Assembly (NCBI GenBank): GCA_022410635.1
Contig: JAJVDF010000029.1
Location: 308,159-372,158, forward strand
Source of the DNA: Tretioscincus oriximinensis
Lineage: Eukaryota > Chordata > Lepidosauria > Squamata > Gymnophthalmidae
Length of the DNA stretch: 64,000 nucleotides
Direction: 5' to 3'
Positions 22,071-37,348 of the stretch are shown here, piece by piece. Positions within the stretch are counted from its first letter, which is position 1. Every line of letters begins with the position of its first letter. Position numbers and translations under genes: made by a program. The notes beneath the pieces were generated by a model that saw only the letters and a program-made list of their open reading frames with translations, searched no databases and was not told the origin of the DNA.

Positions 22071-22429
22071 CTAGCAGTAATCAGGGAAGAAAGAAAGAAC
22101 AAGTCTTTATAACACAGAAACATCACAATAATAGAACAGAAAATGACACAGTATTTACACACACAAAGGAAAACTAAAGCATTTCTTTTGTTCCTGAGGA
22201 ATTGTGTGAATTATCAAGAATACAGCAGATAATAAATGTGCATGTTGAAATCTGAATTGTTTAGTCATTCTAAAAAAAACTACACATACAATAAAAGTAG
22301 AAAACTAGAATAAAAATAAAAAAAATATATTGCCAGTATATTGACATGAATTTCAGATATCCTATTCCTTGATAATCATCAAGAGAGGGCAGACCAGAGT
22401 CTTTTTAGTTATATATAGTCAAATTTATC

Positions 22430-24090
22430 ACCAATGCAGTANTCCAAATGTGGCCTCATCAGAGATTTATAAAGAGGTAAAAAAAACATTTGCTGACTTG
22501 TTTTCGATTCCTTTCCTAATGATCTCCAACATGGATTTTGCCTTTTTTGCTGCTGCTGCACACTGGGTTGACATCTTCATTAAATTGTCTACCAACACCC
22601 CAAGATCCTTCTCTTGCTCAATCACAGAAAGCTTGGTTCCCATCAGGTGGTAGGAGTAATTGGGGTTCTTTCTTCGCCCCAATGTGCATGACTTTGACTT
22701 GCTTAAATTGACGTGCATTTGTCACTTTGATGCCCAGTCACCCAGTTTCAAAAGATCACTCTGGAGTGTTTTCAATCATTTTCAGTTTTCACTACCCTGA
22801 ACAGTTTAGTGTCAACAGTGAACTTGGCTACTTCATTATTTACCTCGGCATCCAGATGGTTTATATGAAAAGCAAGGGTCCCAGGAGAGATCCCTGGGGT
22901 ACCCCACTTCTTACCTCTTTCCACTCAGAGAACTGTCCATCTAATACTACCCTCTGTTTTCTATCTTTTAGCAATTTCCAATCAGCAAAGCATGCTTCTC
23001 CATATATTTAGTAATTTTGTCCTTAATTGTGGTTTCTAACACTTTACCTGGGACTGATGTTACACTGACGGGTCTATAGTTTCCGGGGTCATCCTAGGAT
23101 CCTTCTTTGAAGATTGGTGTTATGTTAGCTACCCTCCAATCTACTGGTACTATGCCTGATCTTAAGGAAATATTAAATATTTTTGTTAGAAGTTCAGCAA
23201 TTTCACATTTGAGTTCTTTAAGAATTCTTTGGTGAATGCTGTCTGGCCCTGGGGATTTATTAATGTTCAGCTTATTAAGGTTAGCAAGGACCTCCTCCCT
23301 TGTTATCTCTATCCAGTTTAATTCCTCTGGTGTTCTTCCTGAGAAGACTAAATCTGTTGCAAGACCCTCTGTCTTCTTCAGTGAAAACTGAAACAAAAAA
23401 TTCATTTAACCTCTCTGCAATTTCCACATCCTCCTTGATTATCCTCTTTTGTCCACTGCTGTCTAGTGGTCTGACTGTTTTCCTAGTAGGATTCTTATTT
23501 TTGGTGTATTTGAAAAAGTCCTTATTATTTCTTTTAATATTCTTTGCAATGTGCTCCTCAAAGTTTTTCTTCACATCCCTGACTACCACCTTGCATTTGG
23601 TTTGTCACAGTTTATGCTCCCTTCTGTTCTTCTCACTAGGATAAGCCTTCCACTTTTTAAATGAGTTTCTCTTCATTATAATTACTTCCTTTACTGCAGA
23701 GGTAAGCCACACAGGTATCTTCTTGGACTTGGCAGAACCCTTTCTTCTCTTGGGAATGCATTTTATTTGAACTTCCAATATCGTATTTGCAAACAATTTN
23801 CACGCTTTTTGAAGGGACTGGACTTTTCTCACTTTCCCTTTTAATTATCTTTTTACCATTTTCCTCATTTTGGGAAAATTTCCTTTGTGAAAGTTGAAGG
23901 TTTCTGTTAGAATTGCTTGACAATTTTCGATTCACGTTCAAGTTGAAAGTTATTGTATTGTGGTCACTGTTTCCTATGGGATTAGTTACAGTCACATCTT
24001 GTATCANGTCCTGTTCATTACTTAGGACTAAATCCAGGATTCCCTTGCCCCTGGTTGGTTCTAAAACCATCTGCTCTNGGAAGCAATCAG
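22430..24090 (-). mobile_element. CR1-like LINE ORF2, long dead copy
   Basis: Minus-strand order: the C-terminal end of the endonuclease with its SDH motif (IGNSDHNTITFNLN, about 23985), then the linker and the RT entry (NINKSPGPDSIHQRILKELK, about 23235). RT palm GVPQGSLLGPLLFI-like remnants (about 22880) follow. The YADD box is mutated, reading FTVDTKLF at about 22810. The C-terminal LGRRKNPNYSYHLMGTKLS segment is at about 22640. Frameshifts separate the blocks. This is the most complete LINE in the window. Confidence 0.9.
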
Positions 24091-24094
24091 TTAG

Positions 24095-24320
24095 CATGAC
24101 TAGGATGTATGTCTGGATGCTGCCTCCAGGATGGAGCAACAGGCAGAACTCCTGAGATACCATTTGCAGGGAGTCATGAACAGGTGCATATTTTCCTTTC
24201 CTCTGTTCAGACTGCCCAGGTGCACCTGGTGGGCCTGTGTGTGAGACAGAATGCTGGACTAGATTGACTGTGGCCTGATCTAGTATGGCTCTTCCTATGT
24301 TCTTATGGTCTTAATCCTTT
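24095..24320 (+). mobile_element. CR1-like LINE 3' end
   Basis: Plus-oriented 3' end with 'gcctccaggatggagcaaca', 'gaatgctggactagattgac' and the terminal octamer-like 'ttcctatgttcttatgg'. It abuts the oppositely oriented CR1 at 22430-24090, so it is a separate insertion. Confidence 0.85.
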
Positions 24321-24325
24321 AGTTA

Positions 24326-26859
24326 TGGTTNCTATCTATTTAGTAAAACTACTAAAATTATTCCTTTAATATATGTGAATTTTCTTATGATATATTAATT
24401 TAAAAAACTATATATTGGATATTATTAAAGTTCTATTTGTTTTTTAATAAATAACAAAACTAGTATATAATGTTTATATCTCACACCCAATTTTAACAAC
24501 AANATTTCAGAGCTTACCCACAGCAGAGCTGTTATTTTTATTTTTTATTGGTTATTATTTTAAAAATATTCAAAAAATCTAAACAGAACTATCTTTTAGC
24601 TGTGGTATAAAACTTTCTGCCCCTCTTCCTTGGGTTGGAAAGAGGAAGTGGCTTCCTCTTATTGTTACGCTTATTGTTAACAGGCTCTGCAATATAGAAC
24701 AGTATGTTTTAAGTTCGGTTCATTTTATAATTGACAGAACTAATTTTTATTGCTCATTTTAAGAAGTCTGCAATTATAAAAGTGAATGATGATACCATAA
24801 ACCATATGACTTTGACATTTTTACCATCACTGCAATCACCACTGCCGCCATAAACCAGTAATACACTATAAATAATTGGTTTTCAATAGACTGAATAAAA
24901 AGGGATTTGAAAAATTAACTAATTACTGGAGCTTTCCATCCTATAATCTCTTTATTTTGACTCACTCAAAGTGCTTACTTTTTTCATTTACTCCAAATAT
25001 CTAAGCAGTTTTTTTATGTATTAAGTACAGATGCATTCCAACTGAATTAGCATTTATTGCAAAGCCAGTTAGAAATGACTAATGAGAAAGCAACTATTAG
25101 GCTAGAAACATTGATTGCTTCTGGATTCTTTTTTCTTTTACTTTTTTAAGAATGTTAAATTTTCCTGAAGTTTCAGCAATCCGACCATTCTATAAAATTG
25201 CTCATAGACTTTTTCACTTTGACTTCTGATTACAGATGTTCTGTTCATTAGTTTTATAGAAGTCAAGCAAAGAGAAATGTTTTCCTACACTAATAAAAAC
25301 TTGCTTATTGGAAATTATCAAGTCAAATGAGATTTCCTCACGTCTAATTTTCTATGTACAGAGAGTTTTCAATTGGAGGACCCTTTATTTGTGCCTCTCC
25401 CCTATTGAAATCTGAAGAAAATGGAGAGATCATGAATATTTTTATCACAGACCGTTTGCATAGCTTAATTCTAGCTTTAGCAAATGAGTCTTGTCCCCTA
25501 GAAGAGATTATCTTTTGATCTAGGAATGTAACCACTAAAAATGATGAACTATCTAAATTTTGACAAGCACCTAGAATGTGAAATTCTTTTTATATCTCAT
25601 AGTCAAAGGTCAACTAAATGGTAATGCACACACAATAGAACCTAACTGTTGCCAGCCTCCTGGAATGATACCGGAATAAAAAGCTTAAAGGATGGATGAT
25701 TTCATATAGGCCCTGTCATGCCAAAAAGAAAGTCTGAAAAGGAACAGTCTCATAAGAAATTAAATGAAAAACTGAATTCAGAAAAGAAAAAAAGATGGGA
25801 ACTCATTGACAGGTACTTTCCAAATGAGGACCACAGAATGAAGGAATTCAAATGCAGAATGAATCTAACACAGTTTTGCTGAAACAACTGGCTCTGTCTA
25901 GGTTGCTGCATCTGTATATAGTTGTACTGTATCTAATTCACATATTTGCAGTTTTAGGATTTGGCAACAACAAACCACAAACCTCTCAGTCTCCCATTGT
26001 TTAAAACTGCTTATTTAAAGTATTATATATTTACTATTAGTAAGCTTTGCTTTTGCTCCCATTATGTGTAAACAGAATATACCAGTAATATGAAGTTTGG
26101 CCCTGAAGTATGTGTTCTTTAATTAAAAAAAGGGGAACTTGAGCCTATGTGGATCTCGAGTCAGATTTGCTGACGGGCTTATTGTCCCGCTTCACTAATT
26201 TCATCCAGTTTGTTTTGTCCAAAAAGCCAAGCAAACCCACAAACATATAGAACTAAAGTCTGAGGTTTGGTGCCCGTTCAAATCTGATTTTAAGAGTGGT
26301 CCATGCATGCAAGTTTTGAGAGTCAATACACAACAACACAAATGCTTACACAGATATGTGTTAAACATCAATGATATGCTAATTACAGTTAAGAATAACA
26401 AAAGGAACATTACATCTTTGCTATTGTTGTTGGTTATATTTCAGCCTTCCATTTCTGGCATTTTTCCCTTCTGCAGGCAAAGTAGTAGTTGTTTGTGTAC
26501 CATATGTTGGGAATCAAATGAAAAACATGCATTTTAAGTAGCATCTTTATTTTCGGTTGCTATGTTTTTGCATAAATATAAATTTGTGGATAGTTCCAGA
26601 AGAGAAAAAAAAGAAAATATTAGTTTTTACAATACTTAACAAAAAGTACATCACTATGAGTAAAAACAAACAAATTATTATTGAAACAAAAACAAGCTGT
26701 GTACTTGTAATTTGTGTCACTAAATGTTATACTCTAATTGTTATAAAGCTCCATTATTTTTAACTATGCTCATCTCTCTTCTAGAAATGCAGTGAACTAG
26801 ATTTGCAAATGGGAAATGTTTACAGAGAAGCATTGATAAATACATTTTCTAAATGTTAT
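24326..26859. other. Intron sequence without recognised elements
   Basis: AT-rich. No exon, LINE or SINE was seen across about 2.5 kb. Confidence 0.55.
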
Positions 26860-26869
26860 TAGGGAGAAC

Positions 26870-27115
26870 ATTGATATCTAGTGAAGCTGATGGGCAGAAG
26901 AATTAAGACAGATAAGGGAAATATTTGTTCACCCATTAGTCNATGGAATTTACTTCCAGAGAGATGGTGGCAGNTAGCAACCTGGATAGCTTTAAGATAG
27001 GATTAGACAAATTCATGAAACACAGATATCAATAGCTAATAGGATGACTGTCTTGATACTGCCTCCGAGATGGAAAAAAGATAGGATTCCTGAAATACTA
27101 TTTGCAGGAAATAGA
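26870..27115 (+). mobile_element. CR1-like LINE 3' end, diverged
   Basis: 'tggaatttacttccagagag', 'gatagctttaagataggatt' and 'actatttgcaggaa' match the plus-strand CR1 3' order. Several indels. Confidence 0.75.
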
Positions 27116-27447
27116 GAATAGCCATTTTAATATTACCACCGCTCTCCCAAAATGTTGTAGGGATGTCTTGAAACTAAAGAAGCAAGTGAAGTGATCTGAA
27201 TCATTCAGCAGATAGTCTTAGATACTCTACCATAGTCAAATGGTAACGTTCCATCATAATTGCTAATTTTTGTAAGCTAAGTACCTTGCTTTTGTTTCAC
27301 TTGTAAGCAAGTTTTTTTGGCAGATATAGAAATAGATTGATACTTCCTTCTTGGAAGGAAATACTGCAAATCAAGTTATATCACTTTGCTTTCTAGTCAA
27401 TGGTTTTAGTCACTAACCTACCGCTATTCCTACTTTTGTTAACCACT

Positions 27448-27600
27448 AGTAAGAACATAAGAAGAGCCCTGCTGAATCACCCCACAACCCACCAAATCTA
27501 GCACTCTGTCTCTTACAGTGGTCCACCAATTGCACTAAGGCAGTCTGGAACAGAAGACAAAAACTTCACATGTTTTACATGACCCATGACTTCAACCACC
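27448..27600 (-). mobile_element. CR1-like LINE 3' tip
   Basis: 'aagaacataagaagagccct' starts the copy, followed by 'tctagcactctgtctcttac' and 'gcagtctggaacag'. Truncated after about 150 bp. Confidence 0.8.
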
Positions 27601-28449
27601 TCTTATAGTACATTTTTGTCACTGCTCTTTAAAGAACTCTGAAAACATTTTTTGTTCTATGGTGCCACAGAGAACGCTGGGATGAACTGCTGCATAGAAA
27701 TTCTCATGAAATTATGTGTGACTTTAGCAGGATCATCCAGTCACGAGCAAGCCTGAGAACCTTTAGTCAACATGGTTTGTCAAGAAAGATCAGAGATCTC
27801 ATAGTACTAAGGAAATTCACACACAAATTCAAGCATAAAAAGCACCATGACAAGTGTGTAGGCTGACAGCAAAGAAGTGCCATTCATAGAGCTACAGTAT
27901 AAAAGGAAACAGCACAAAAAAGACAACAGTTTGAAGGCGGCCTAATCTTTTGAAGGTCTCAGTACTAGGCTGCTCACAAAAGGGATTCTGATATAGTCAC
28001 TGGAAATTGGTTGAAACATCAGGATTTAACTTGAATTTTGGCTACATCTGTGAGGAAGGGAGTCATCCTTAAGATTACAGCCAGCAATTTAAAAGCAAAG
28101 ACTTTATATGACAGTTTGTGGATGCTGATGCTGACACTCATTAGGACTGTTATAAACAGAGGAAATAAGTGCCTGCTGTCAGAAGCACCAAGCCAAAGTG
28201 ATAGAAAGCTTGTTCTATGTGGGGAAAGTGCTTGGTGTATGGGGGAAATAGATATTTCCCATATTCTACTCCCACAGACTTGTTAAATTGCATAAATATT
28301 TACTATGTAATTTCCAAATAGAAATGAAGAAATATATGAAACACAAGATTAATTAATTTGGAGCAACCAGCTANGTATGCCTAAAAACAAAGTTGTTTTC
28401 CATGAGCCAGGCACACCAGCTGCACCCTCCATTTGTTTATTCTAATTGG
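27601..28449. other. Intron sequence without recognised elements
   Basis: No convincing exon or repeat. Short reading frames only. Confidence 0.5.
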
Positions 28450-28672
28450 GTCTATCTACACCTGATNTTTAATCCACCTTCAGTCCATTTTCAGACTGAA
28501 AGAGCACATCAGCGAAATGACTAGTCATTTTCTTTCCACATTATTTAATTCAAAAGTGGATTTTTCTGAGTTAGATAATGCTGGAAGAAAACAGCCTGCC
28601 ATTTTGCTGATGGGTTCTCTCAGACTACATGTGGACTCAACTTGGATTACAATTCAGGTGTAGATGGGTCAT
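28450..28672. mobile_element. Probable MITE with about 27 bp terminal inverted repeats
   Basis: 'tctatctacacctgat...taatcca' at the left and 'tggattacaattcaggtgta' with 'gatgggt' at the right are inverted copies, one ambiguous base apart. The 220 bp interior is non-coding. Confidence 0.6.
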
Positions 28673-29054
28673 GGGTAAAACATCCAAATTAGACCACCTT
28701 GTTTAATCTTGTTTCATATTGTGGCAATGAATTCCAAATTTAGCTAGTTGCCTCAAATCTTCAAGGTCTGCATTTGTCCATGAAATATTAGGCAGCACAT
28801 CCCAGCTTTAGAAGGCAAGAAGAAATAAAAAGAATTCGGTGAATGTGAGAAATAAAATGTTTCCAGGGAGGATAGTTGCATCAGGAACAATAATACTAAG
28901 TTTAGAAATGTCTGAAGATATATTTATGAATAGTTGGAGAAAAAAACCCACATGCAATGTGTATTAAAAAGAAGATATGACTTCAGATGTGTTCCCACTT
29001 GACCTTCAGGTCTTTCTGAGTGAGAGATGAAAATATTTCTACACTGTATGTAGA

Positions 29055-29629
29055 TAGGGTTGCCATACGTCCCGGGAAAGCGGGACAATCCCGTTTTGGG
29101 GGACTTAAGTTAAAATCCCGGCTTTTTACATTCCCCGATGCTGCATCAGGGAATGTAAAAATGCATGATTTTAAAGGGAAAGCAACCATCAGAGCTGGCG
29201 GCTGNGGGCTGGCAATGCTTTCCGGAGTCCTGGAAGGGACCTCGGAGCGTGCCGTAGCTGCTCCAATGCTGGAGGCGGAGTTTCACACGCCTGCTTGCAA
29301 AGCGCGCCAACTCGCCTCCAGCAAAGGAAAAATGCCTGAGTTTGTGACAGGAGAATAGCTCTGTTCTCCTGTCACAAAAACAGGCATTTTTCCTCCGCTA
29401 GAGGCGAGTTGGCGCCCTAGCAGGTGCGCAAAACCCCGCCTCCAACATTGGAGCAGTTGCGCGCCCGCACACACACACACAGACGCTTGTAGTGAGACAG
29501 GCAGAAGAGAGACAGGCACTAAAAGCGTCCATATGTGCGCGCACGCGCNTACGTGTATGTGAACGTGCATGCACGCACCCCCATCCCAACCCCATCCCGG
29601 TTTTGGGCTGCCAAAATATGGCAGCCCTA
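29055..29629 (+). mobile_element. hAT-type MITE, family T, copy 1
   Basis: 575 bp from TAGGGTTGCCATACGTCCC to CCAAAATATGGCAGCCCTA. Flanking octamers TATGTAGA (29047-29054) and TAAGTAGA (29630-29637) match at 7 of 8, as for hAT targets. Inside are two strong hairpins (29125-29162; 29338-29381), CpG-rich sequence and a short (CA)n. It is 64% or more GC by eye, against an AT-rich intron. No transposase. Confidence 0.85.
29461..29485. repeat. (CA)n microsatellite inside MITE
   Basis: Short CA run 'gcacacacacacacagac'. The related copies at 51517 and 53812 have comparable CA/GC runs at the matching place. Confidence 0.8.
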
Positions 29630-29755
29630 TAAGTAGAACTATATTTCAACTATATGCCCTTTTTATTTTAGAGTTAAAATTGAGATTAACTAAACACTTT
29701 GCCTTTCTTTAGCTCAAAATGGATATTAGTTGTGGATCAAAGAAATAATTAATTA

Positions 29756-30058
<303 letters not shown>

Positions 30059-30119
30059 TCAAAATTGAATATGGAACTATGGAATCTACAGTCTCTCCAG
30101 CTGAAATTCNCACTCTGGC

Positions 30120-30278
30120 AATACATATGAGGAACAATGAGGACTCCCTGGAAGTCTTCAAACAGAGGCTGGGCAGCCATCTGTCTGGGATGGTTTAATG
30201 AATCCTGCATCGAGCAGGGGGTTGGACCCGATGACCCTGGAGGTCCCTTCCAACTCTATGATTCTATGATTCTATGAA
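30120..30278 (+). mobile_element. CR1 LINE 3' tip with ATTCTATG tail
   Basis: 'ctggaagtcttcaaacagag' begins the copy and 'gggttggacccgatgaccct' and 'ggaggtcccttccaactct' follow. It ends in 'atgattctatgattctatga'. This octamer tail is the hallmark of classical CR1 and marks a different subfamily from the TTCTTATG copies. Confidence 0.92.
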
Positions 30279-32924
30279 ATGCTTTCACATCAACAATTTT
30301 TTTCTGTTTAAGTGGTGCAATGTGGTTGAGGAATGGTTTGCAGTACAAACCAGTACACAGTAATGAGCAAAAGTTAAAATCAGTGGTGTGATCAGACCTG
30401 TTTAATAATGTGACACTGGGTGAAGCTCAGATTGCAATGATAGAATATTTACCCATCTTGAAGTCTGAGAATGGGCACCCCTTCTTCATTCATTATTATC
30501 CCAACGGTGTCTCTTTTACTCAGACTAGCTATCATACGAAAACATAANAGCAGAAAAAGTAGCCAACTACAGCTTGTGATTAGTTGCTATGGGCAGCCTA
30601 CCAACCAGGGAATGGCAAAAGCTAGACAGATAAGTCAAAGACTGCTACCAGATGTGTGACAAACAAAACTTTAGTGTGGAAAAAACAACAAAAGGCTTCT
30701 GAGTACTCAGTCCATTAGGAATTTGAATGGAAATTTTCTATGTCTATAGAAGGGACAAAGAAGTGACTAAGTACAATGTTGTCGGTTGGCAGCTTATAAA
30801 TATCTATAAATATAATAGGATTAAGAATCCATGTTTTTCTTTTTAAGACAGCAATTGTAATTTTTTAAAACATGGCTGCACTTAAGAACACAAATTTTAA
30901 AAGATGTACAATTTATTTAATAAAAGCTGCAATCCTGAAGGGGGGAAATCAGGGAGGAATGAAAGTTCCACTAAACCCAAACAGATTTAGTTTTGGAGTA
31001 ATATAATCAAGACTGCATTCCCCAGCTTGCTTTTCACTTTGCACCACTCAGTAAAGAATTCATTGTATGAAGAATAAAGAAAGCTTATAGAAACAGAAAT
31101 ATTCCATCATTCAAAATCACCTACAGCAAGACACCTTACGAACAGTAAAATCTTTCATGCAGTATTGATACAAATCTGATTAAAATCTTTCTTTTCTTGA
31201 ATTGACTATTTTCTGCACACCACCATCCACATCAGGGTGATCAGATGAAGCAGTGTAACTGTTGTATGCAGCTGGCACAGAAGTTTGGACTTAAACCATG
31301 AAGGTGAGGGATGCACTTATTAATCCACACTAAAATTGCATGCACTTAGTTAACTGCAGTGGTTAGTTCTTCTTCAAAACAGAGACATACCAGCACAAAA
31401 CAAGGAAATACCAGCACTCCTCAACAGTGAACATAAATGGCTGCATTAAAGTTAGGCAAATGATTCTTTTGAAGGTTCTAAAGAAATAGATTCTGAAGGT
31501 TGTTTTTGGTGTTAAATTTGATTTTTCTGAATCAGTTTATTAATCTTTCTAAAAAAACTAAATCAGCACTTGTATAATTTGGAGTAAAGCACTGGCCAAA
31601 GTCAAGCATGTAATTTTACTCCAAATTCAGTTCTGAAGAACTGGAGCAAAGAACTGGTTAAGTCTAATTTTTCAGAACTGAAACTAGGTTAAAAGGACAT
31701 GTCAAACTCTAGCTACTTCTGCTTTATTCCAGAATATCTATGCTTTATTTCAGAATATTTGTCTATAGAAGAATAATTTATACATGTTATTTTATGGATA
31801 CAAGTTATTTTATCCTTTTTAAATACATAATACAGGCATTGTGCAACAAATGGACAAATTGGTTATTTTATTGGTTCGTTGAAATCAGGGGACACCAATA
31901 TTCAACAGAATATCTCAACCTTCTCAGAGACAATAATTATAGACAGACATTTTCTAAAAGTGCTGCCAAAAAAGAATTCTTTTCACTCCTACACAGACTT
32001 GGCCATGATTTAATGGCAAAATAGGTACTCATGTCAACATCATGGAACAGCTTCAAGCTCTAGTAACTAACAAAGTCTCTACATAGGCCAGGTTCATGGG
32101 TTAGTATAGCCTATTAGAAAGAGTCTGTATATGCTAATGAAAATTTTAGTAATTGTCTCCTTCTCTTGCTAAAACATGAGCAAGAAAACTGTTAGGGTTA
32201 CATGTGAATCAGAACACAAATAATTTATTCATTGTAGTTTGTGAATTGCATTTGCTTTCCTAGACAAACTGAGGGATTGATTTCCATATAGCTCACATGT
32301 CAGGCATAAATAGCTAGCACAGATAGTTTAGCCAGCCAGAATGTAAGGCATATTTCTCTTTTTGTATTCTGGAAAGAGAAACTTTCCTCATTGTGTCCCA
32401 GGATGTAGTGAAGTGTGAATGTAGCAAACTAAGTCTTCCAAGTGCAGATCCAGAATAGGAACATGATCCCAAGTTAGAAGCAGAAANCCTGTATCACTGT
32501 TTCTGCAGTGCTCCCTGTGCTGTGTAACGAAGTTGAGAACAAGTCCATATCCCTAGGGAAAAGCAGGTGATTCACAGTGCAAATACCACATTCCCACTAT
32601 CTACCAAGACTATTCTCTAGAACAGGTGTAGAGAGGGACATAATCACAGTATTGTGCTATGTCATCTCCCAACTCAACTTGAGTTAAAGCCAGGTGGCCA
32701 CAATTTGAGATCTTCTATCACAACANACCATTGTTTCTCATCATGGATATTACCATAATCAACCATGTCTCAGGTAACACACTGCTGTTAGGTGCAATCA
32801 GACACACTTTTATGGGATTTCTAAATTTATCATATGCATAAGAATGACAGAAATAATTATTCCTCTCTGAGGTATTTTGATCAGATACTGTGTTAAATTC
32901 GGGGGGGGGGGGGTTTAAAAGGAA
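30279..32924. other. Intron sequence without recognised elements
   Basis: AT-rich, no repeat or exon recognised. A 15-base G run lies at about 32899-32913, immediately before the next CR1. Confidence 0.5.
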
Positions 32925-32926
32925 TT

Positions 32927-33345
32927 TTGATAAACTGCAGCAGGTTCAGAGGAGAGAGAGTTACAAGGATAGTCAGTGGTCTGGATACCATGTCCTATGA
33001 GGAATGGTTAAAGAATCTGGGGATGTTTAGTCTGCAAGAGAGAAGACTGAGAGGAGACCTGATAGCTGTCTACAAATATATGAAGGACTGTCACAGAGAA
33101 GAGGGATCAGTATTGTTCTCATTGGCACATAGAAGGACCAGAAATAATGGGATGAAACTGCAAGGAAGTAGATTTAGATTAGATTTCAGAAAAAGCTTTC
33201 TGCCAGTAAGGGTGATAAACCAATGGAACAGGTTGCCACAAGAGGTGGCGCATTCTCCTTCACTGGAAGTCTTCAAACATAGGCTGGACGGCTATCTGTC
33301 TGGGATGATTTAGTTAATCCTGGATTAAGGGAAGAGTTTTATTAC
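32927..33345 (+). mobile_element. CR1 LINE ORF2 C-terminus and 3' UTR
   Basis: An open stretch on the plus strand reads ERRLRGDLIAVYKYMKDCHR, then FRKSFLPVRVINQWNRLPQE and SPSLEVFKHRLDGYLSGMI. This is the conserved C-terminus of CR1 ORF2, open for over 120 codons although the copy is truncated on both sides. Confidence 0.92.
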
Positions 33346-33479
33346 TCTTTAGGTCCCATTTGCAAATCAATGTCAACAAAAAAGTATTACCATGAACACA
33401 TCTGAACTGTTTGTTCTACCTGTAGTAGCAAAATATATTGGGTTGCTAATTCAGTCAGAACTTCCAGTGATATTGTGTT

Positions 33480-34360
33480 TGACCATGTGCTCAGTTCAGG
33501 ATTCCAGCCTTTTGTTGAAAACTCCCATTGAAAGAGAACTCGGCACCTCTTGTGACAACTTACTTGCATTTACTGTCAGAGACCTTTTTCTATTATCTAA
33601 TTTATATCTTCACCCTTGCAGTGTCATCCTATTGGTTCTAGTGCTTCCCTGTGCAAGTTATCACAGGTAGCTATTATATATCCTTTCAGTCTTCTCTTGT
33701 ACAGGTTAAACATTTCTAGATCCTTTAACTATATTTCACAGAACATGGTATTACAGTCTACTCAACATTTTGGTGGTTCTTCTTTGAACTTGCTCAAAAC
33801 TGAACATAGAACTGTAGATAACGTTTGATCAAGGCAGAGAACNTTTGATCAAAGCAGAGTAGAAAGGGATAATTACTCTGTGCTCCTCTTAAAACATCCC
33901 AGGATTGTGTTTGCCTTTTTGTAGGTGATTCATTCTGTTGATTCATGTTCAGTCTGTGATCTACCAGTACACCCAGGTCCTTTTCATTTTTGTGCTACTT
34001 AGTCAGATTACTTCCATTCTATNCATTTTTTTTCATAAAGAGTTTTTTGCATAGATTAGGATTTTGCATAAGCCCTTGTTAAATATCATTCTGTTAGTTG
34101 CAGCCCACTGTTTTAGTTTGTCTAGATCTTCTGGAATTTTTCCCTCTTCTGTAGTATTAGCAAACCCTCTTAGCTTTCTGTCATTGGTAAATATGACCAG
34201 TTTTCATTCAACTCCCTCATCCAGATAATTTATAAAAATGTGAACAAAACTGATCCCAGATCAGAGCTCTGGAGGCATGTCTTGCTTCTCCCAAGTGTTA
34301 GTAAGGAACATCTTATCTTGCCCAAGTCAGAGTATTTTGAAAACTATTAACTATGGCTTA
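33480..34360 (-). mobile_element. CR1-like LINE, degraded RT tail
   Basis: Minus-strand CR1 landmarks: 'ctttcagtcttctcttgtac', 'ctagatcctttaactatatt' and 'ccacccaggtccttt'-like text (here 'acacccaggtccttttcatt'). 'ctgatcccagatcagagctc' near 34250 corresponds to the GPLLFI box. Heavily mutated. Confidence 0.75.
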
Positions 34361-36485
<2,125 letters not shown>

Positions 36486-36549
36486 CTAAAAGAAAAAAAA
36501 TGAGACAATGCTAAGAGAAAATAATTTAAAACCTGAGCTCCTTTAGAAG

Positions 36550-36620
36550 AAGATTTGTCTATAAAAACTCATGCTGCCTATCTTTTTCTTGTTAATTTCT
36601 AAAGTGCTACTAGAACCCCT
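36550..36620. repeat. Fragment of foldback-retroposon-related family
   Basis: 'actcatgctgcctatctttt' and 'tctaaagtgctactagaacc' are the complement of the motif at 680 and 7945 and echo the 'aaagtgctactagc' arm of the element at 61833. Confidence 0.55.
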
Positions 36621-37348
36621 TGTATCCTTTAACAGTGTCGATCTTAAATATATTATCATCTTCTAAGGACCAATTCTTTAAATTTACTTTTTGAACTATT
36701 TGACTATCATTTCTTGCCACATGACTGTCAAGACTCTGGGACTGCTTTATTTTGAGTTTGTCATAATACCTTTTGTTGCATTTTCTGAAAAAAGCAAAGA
36801 CGGGAATTTTAAGGGAATGGTAAAATTGGTCCATAGATGAAAAAANTCTCCTTGAACACTCAATTAATGACATTTCCCACAAAATCATCCTGGGGAAGAA
36901 CTGAGAACCACAGCACACAATGTGACTTCAGTCATCCAAGATTTTATTTATCACTTGTTATAACAGTGTGATAAGTCACAGTTTTCAATGGACCATTTAG
37001 TTTAGCAAAAAAAAAACTGGGAGGGAATTTGGATGTCTTAAAAATGTATCAAGATGTTTCACTCGGAGAGAGGGAGATATGCAAAAATATGAAAAATTGT
37101 GTAATTCATTTATAAATGCGAAGTTTATAATTTGGGATCTAATTTGTGAATTAAAATTGAGATTTCTCAGTTCATTGAATTTCTGCAGTTCTCCAAGGTA
37201 AACATGTTTAACAAACAGCGTATTTTAGATAAAAAAACATACACATCCTTTCCAAACANCTTAGGAAAAAATAATTAGGGATGATATGGTGGGGAATCAT
37301 ATGAGAAAGAAATATATTTAATAATACATATATGAAGACTCTTTTACT

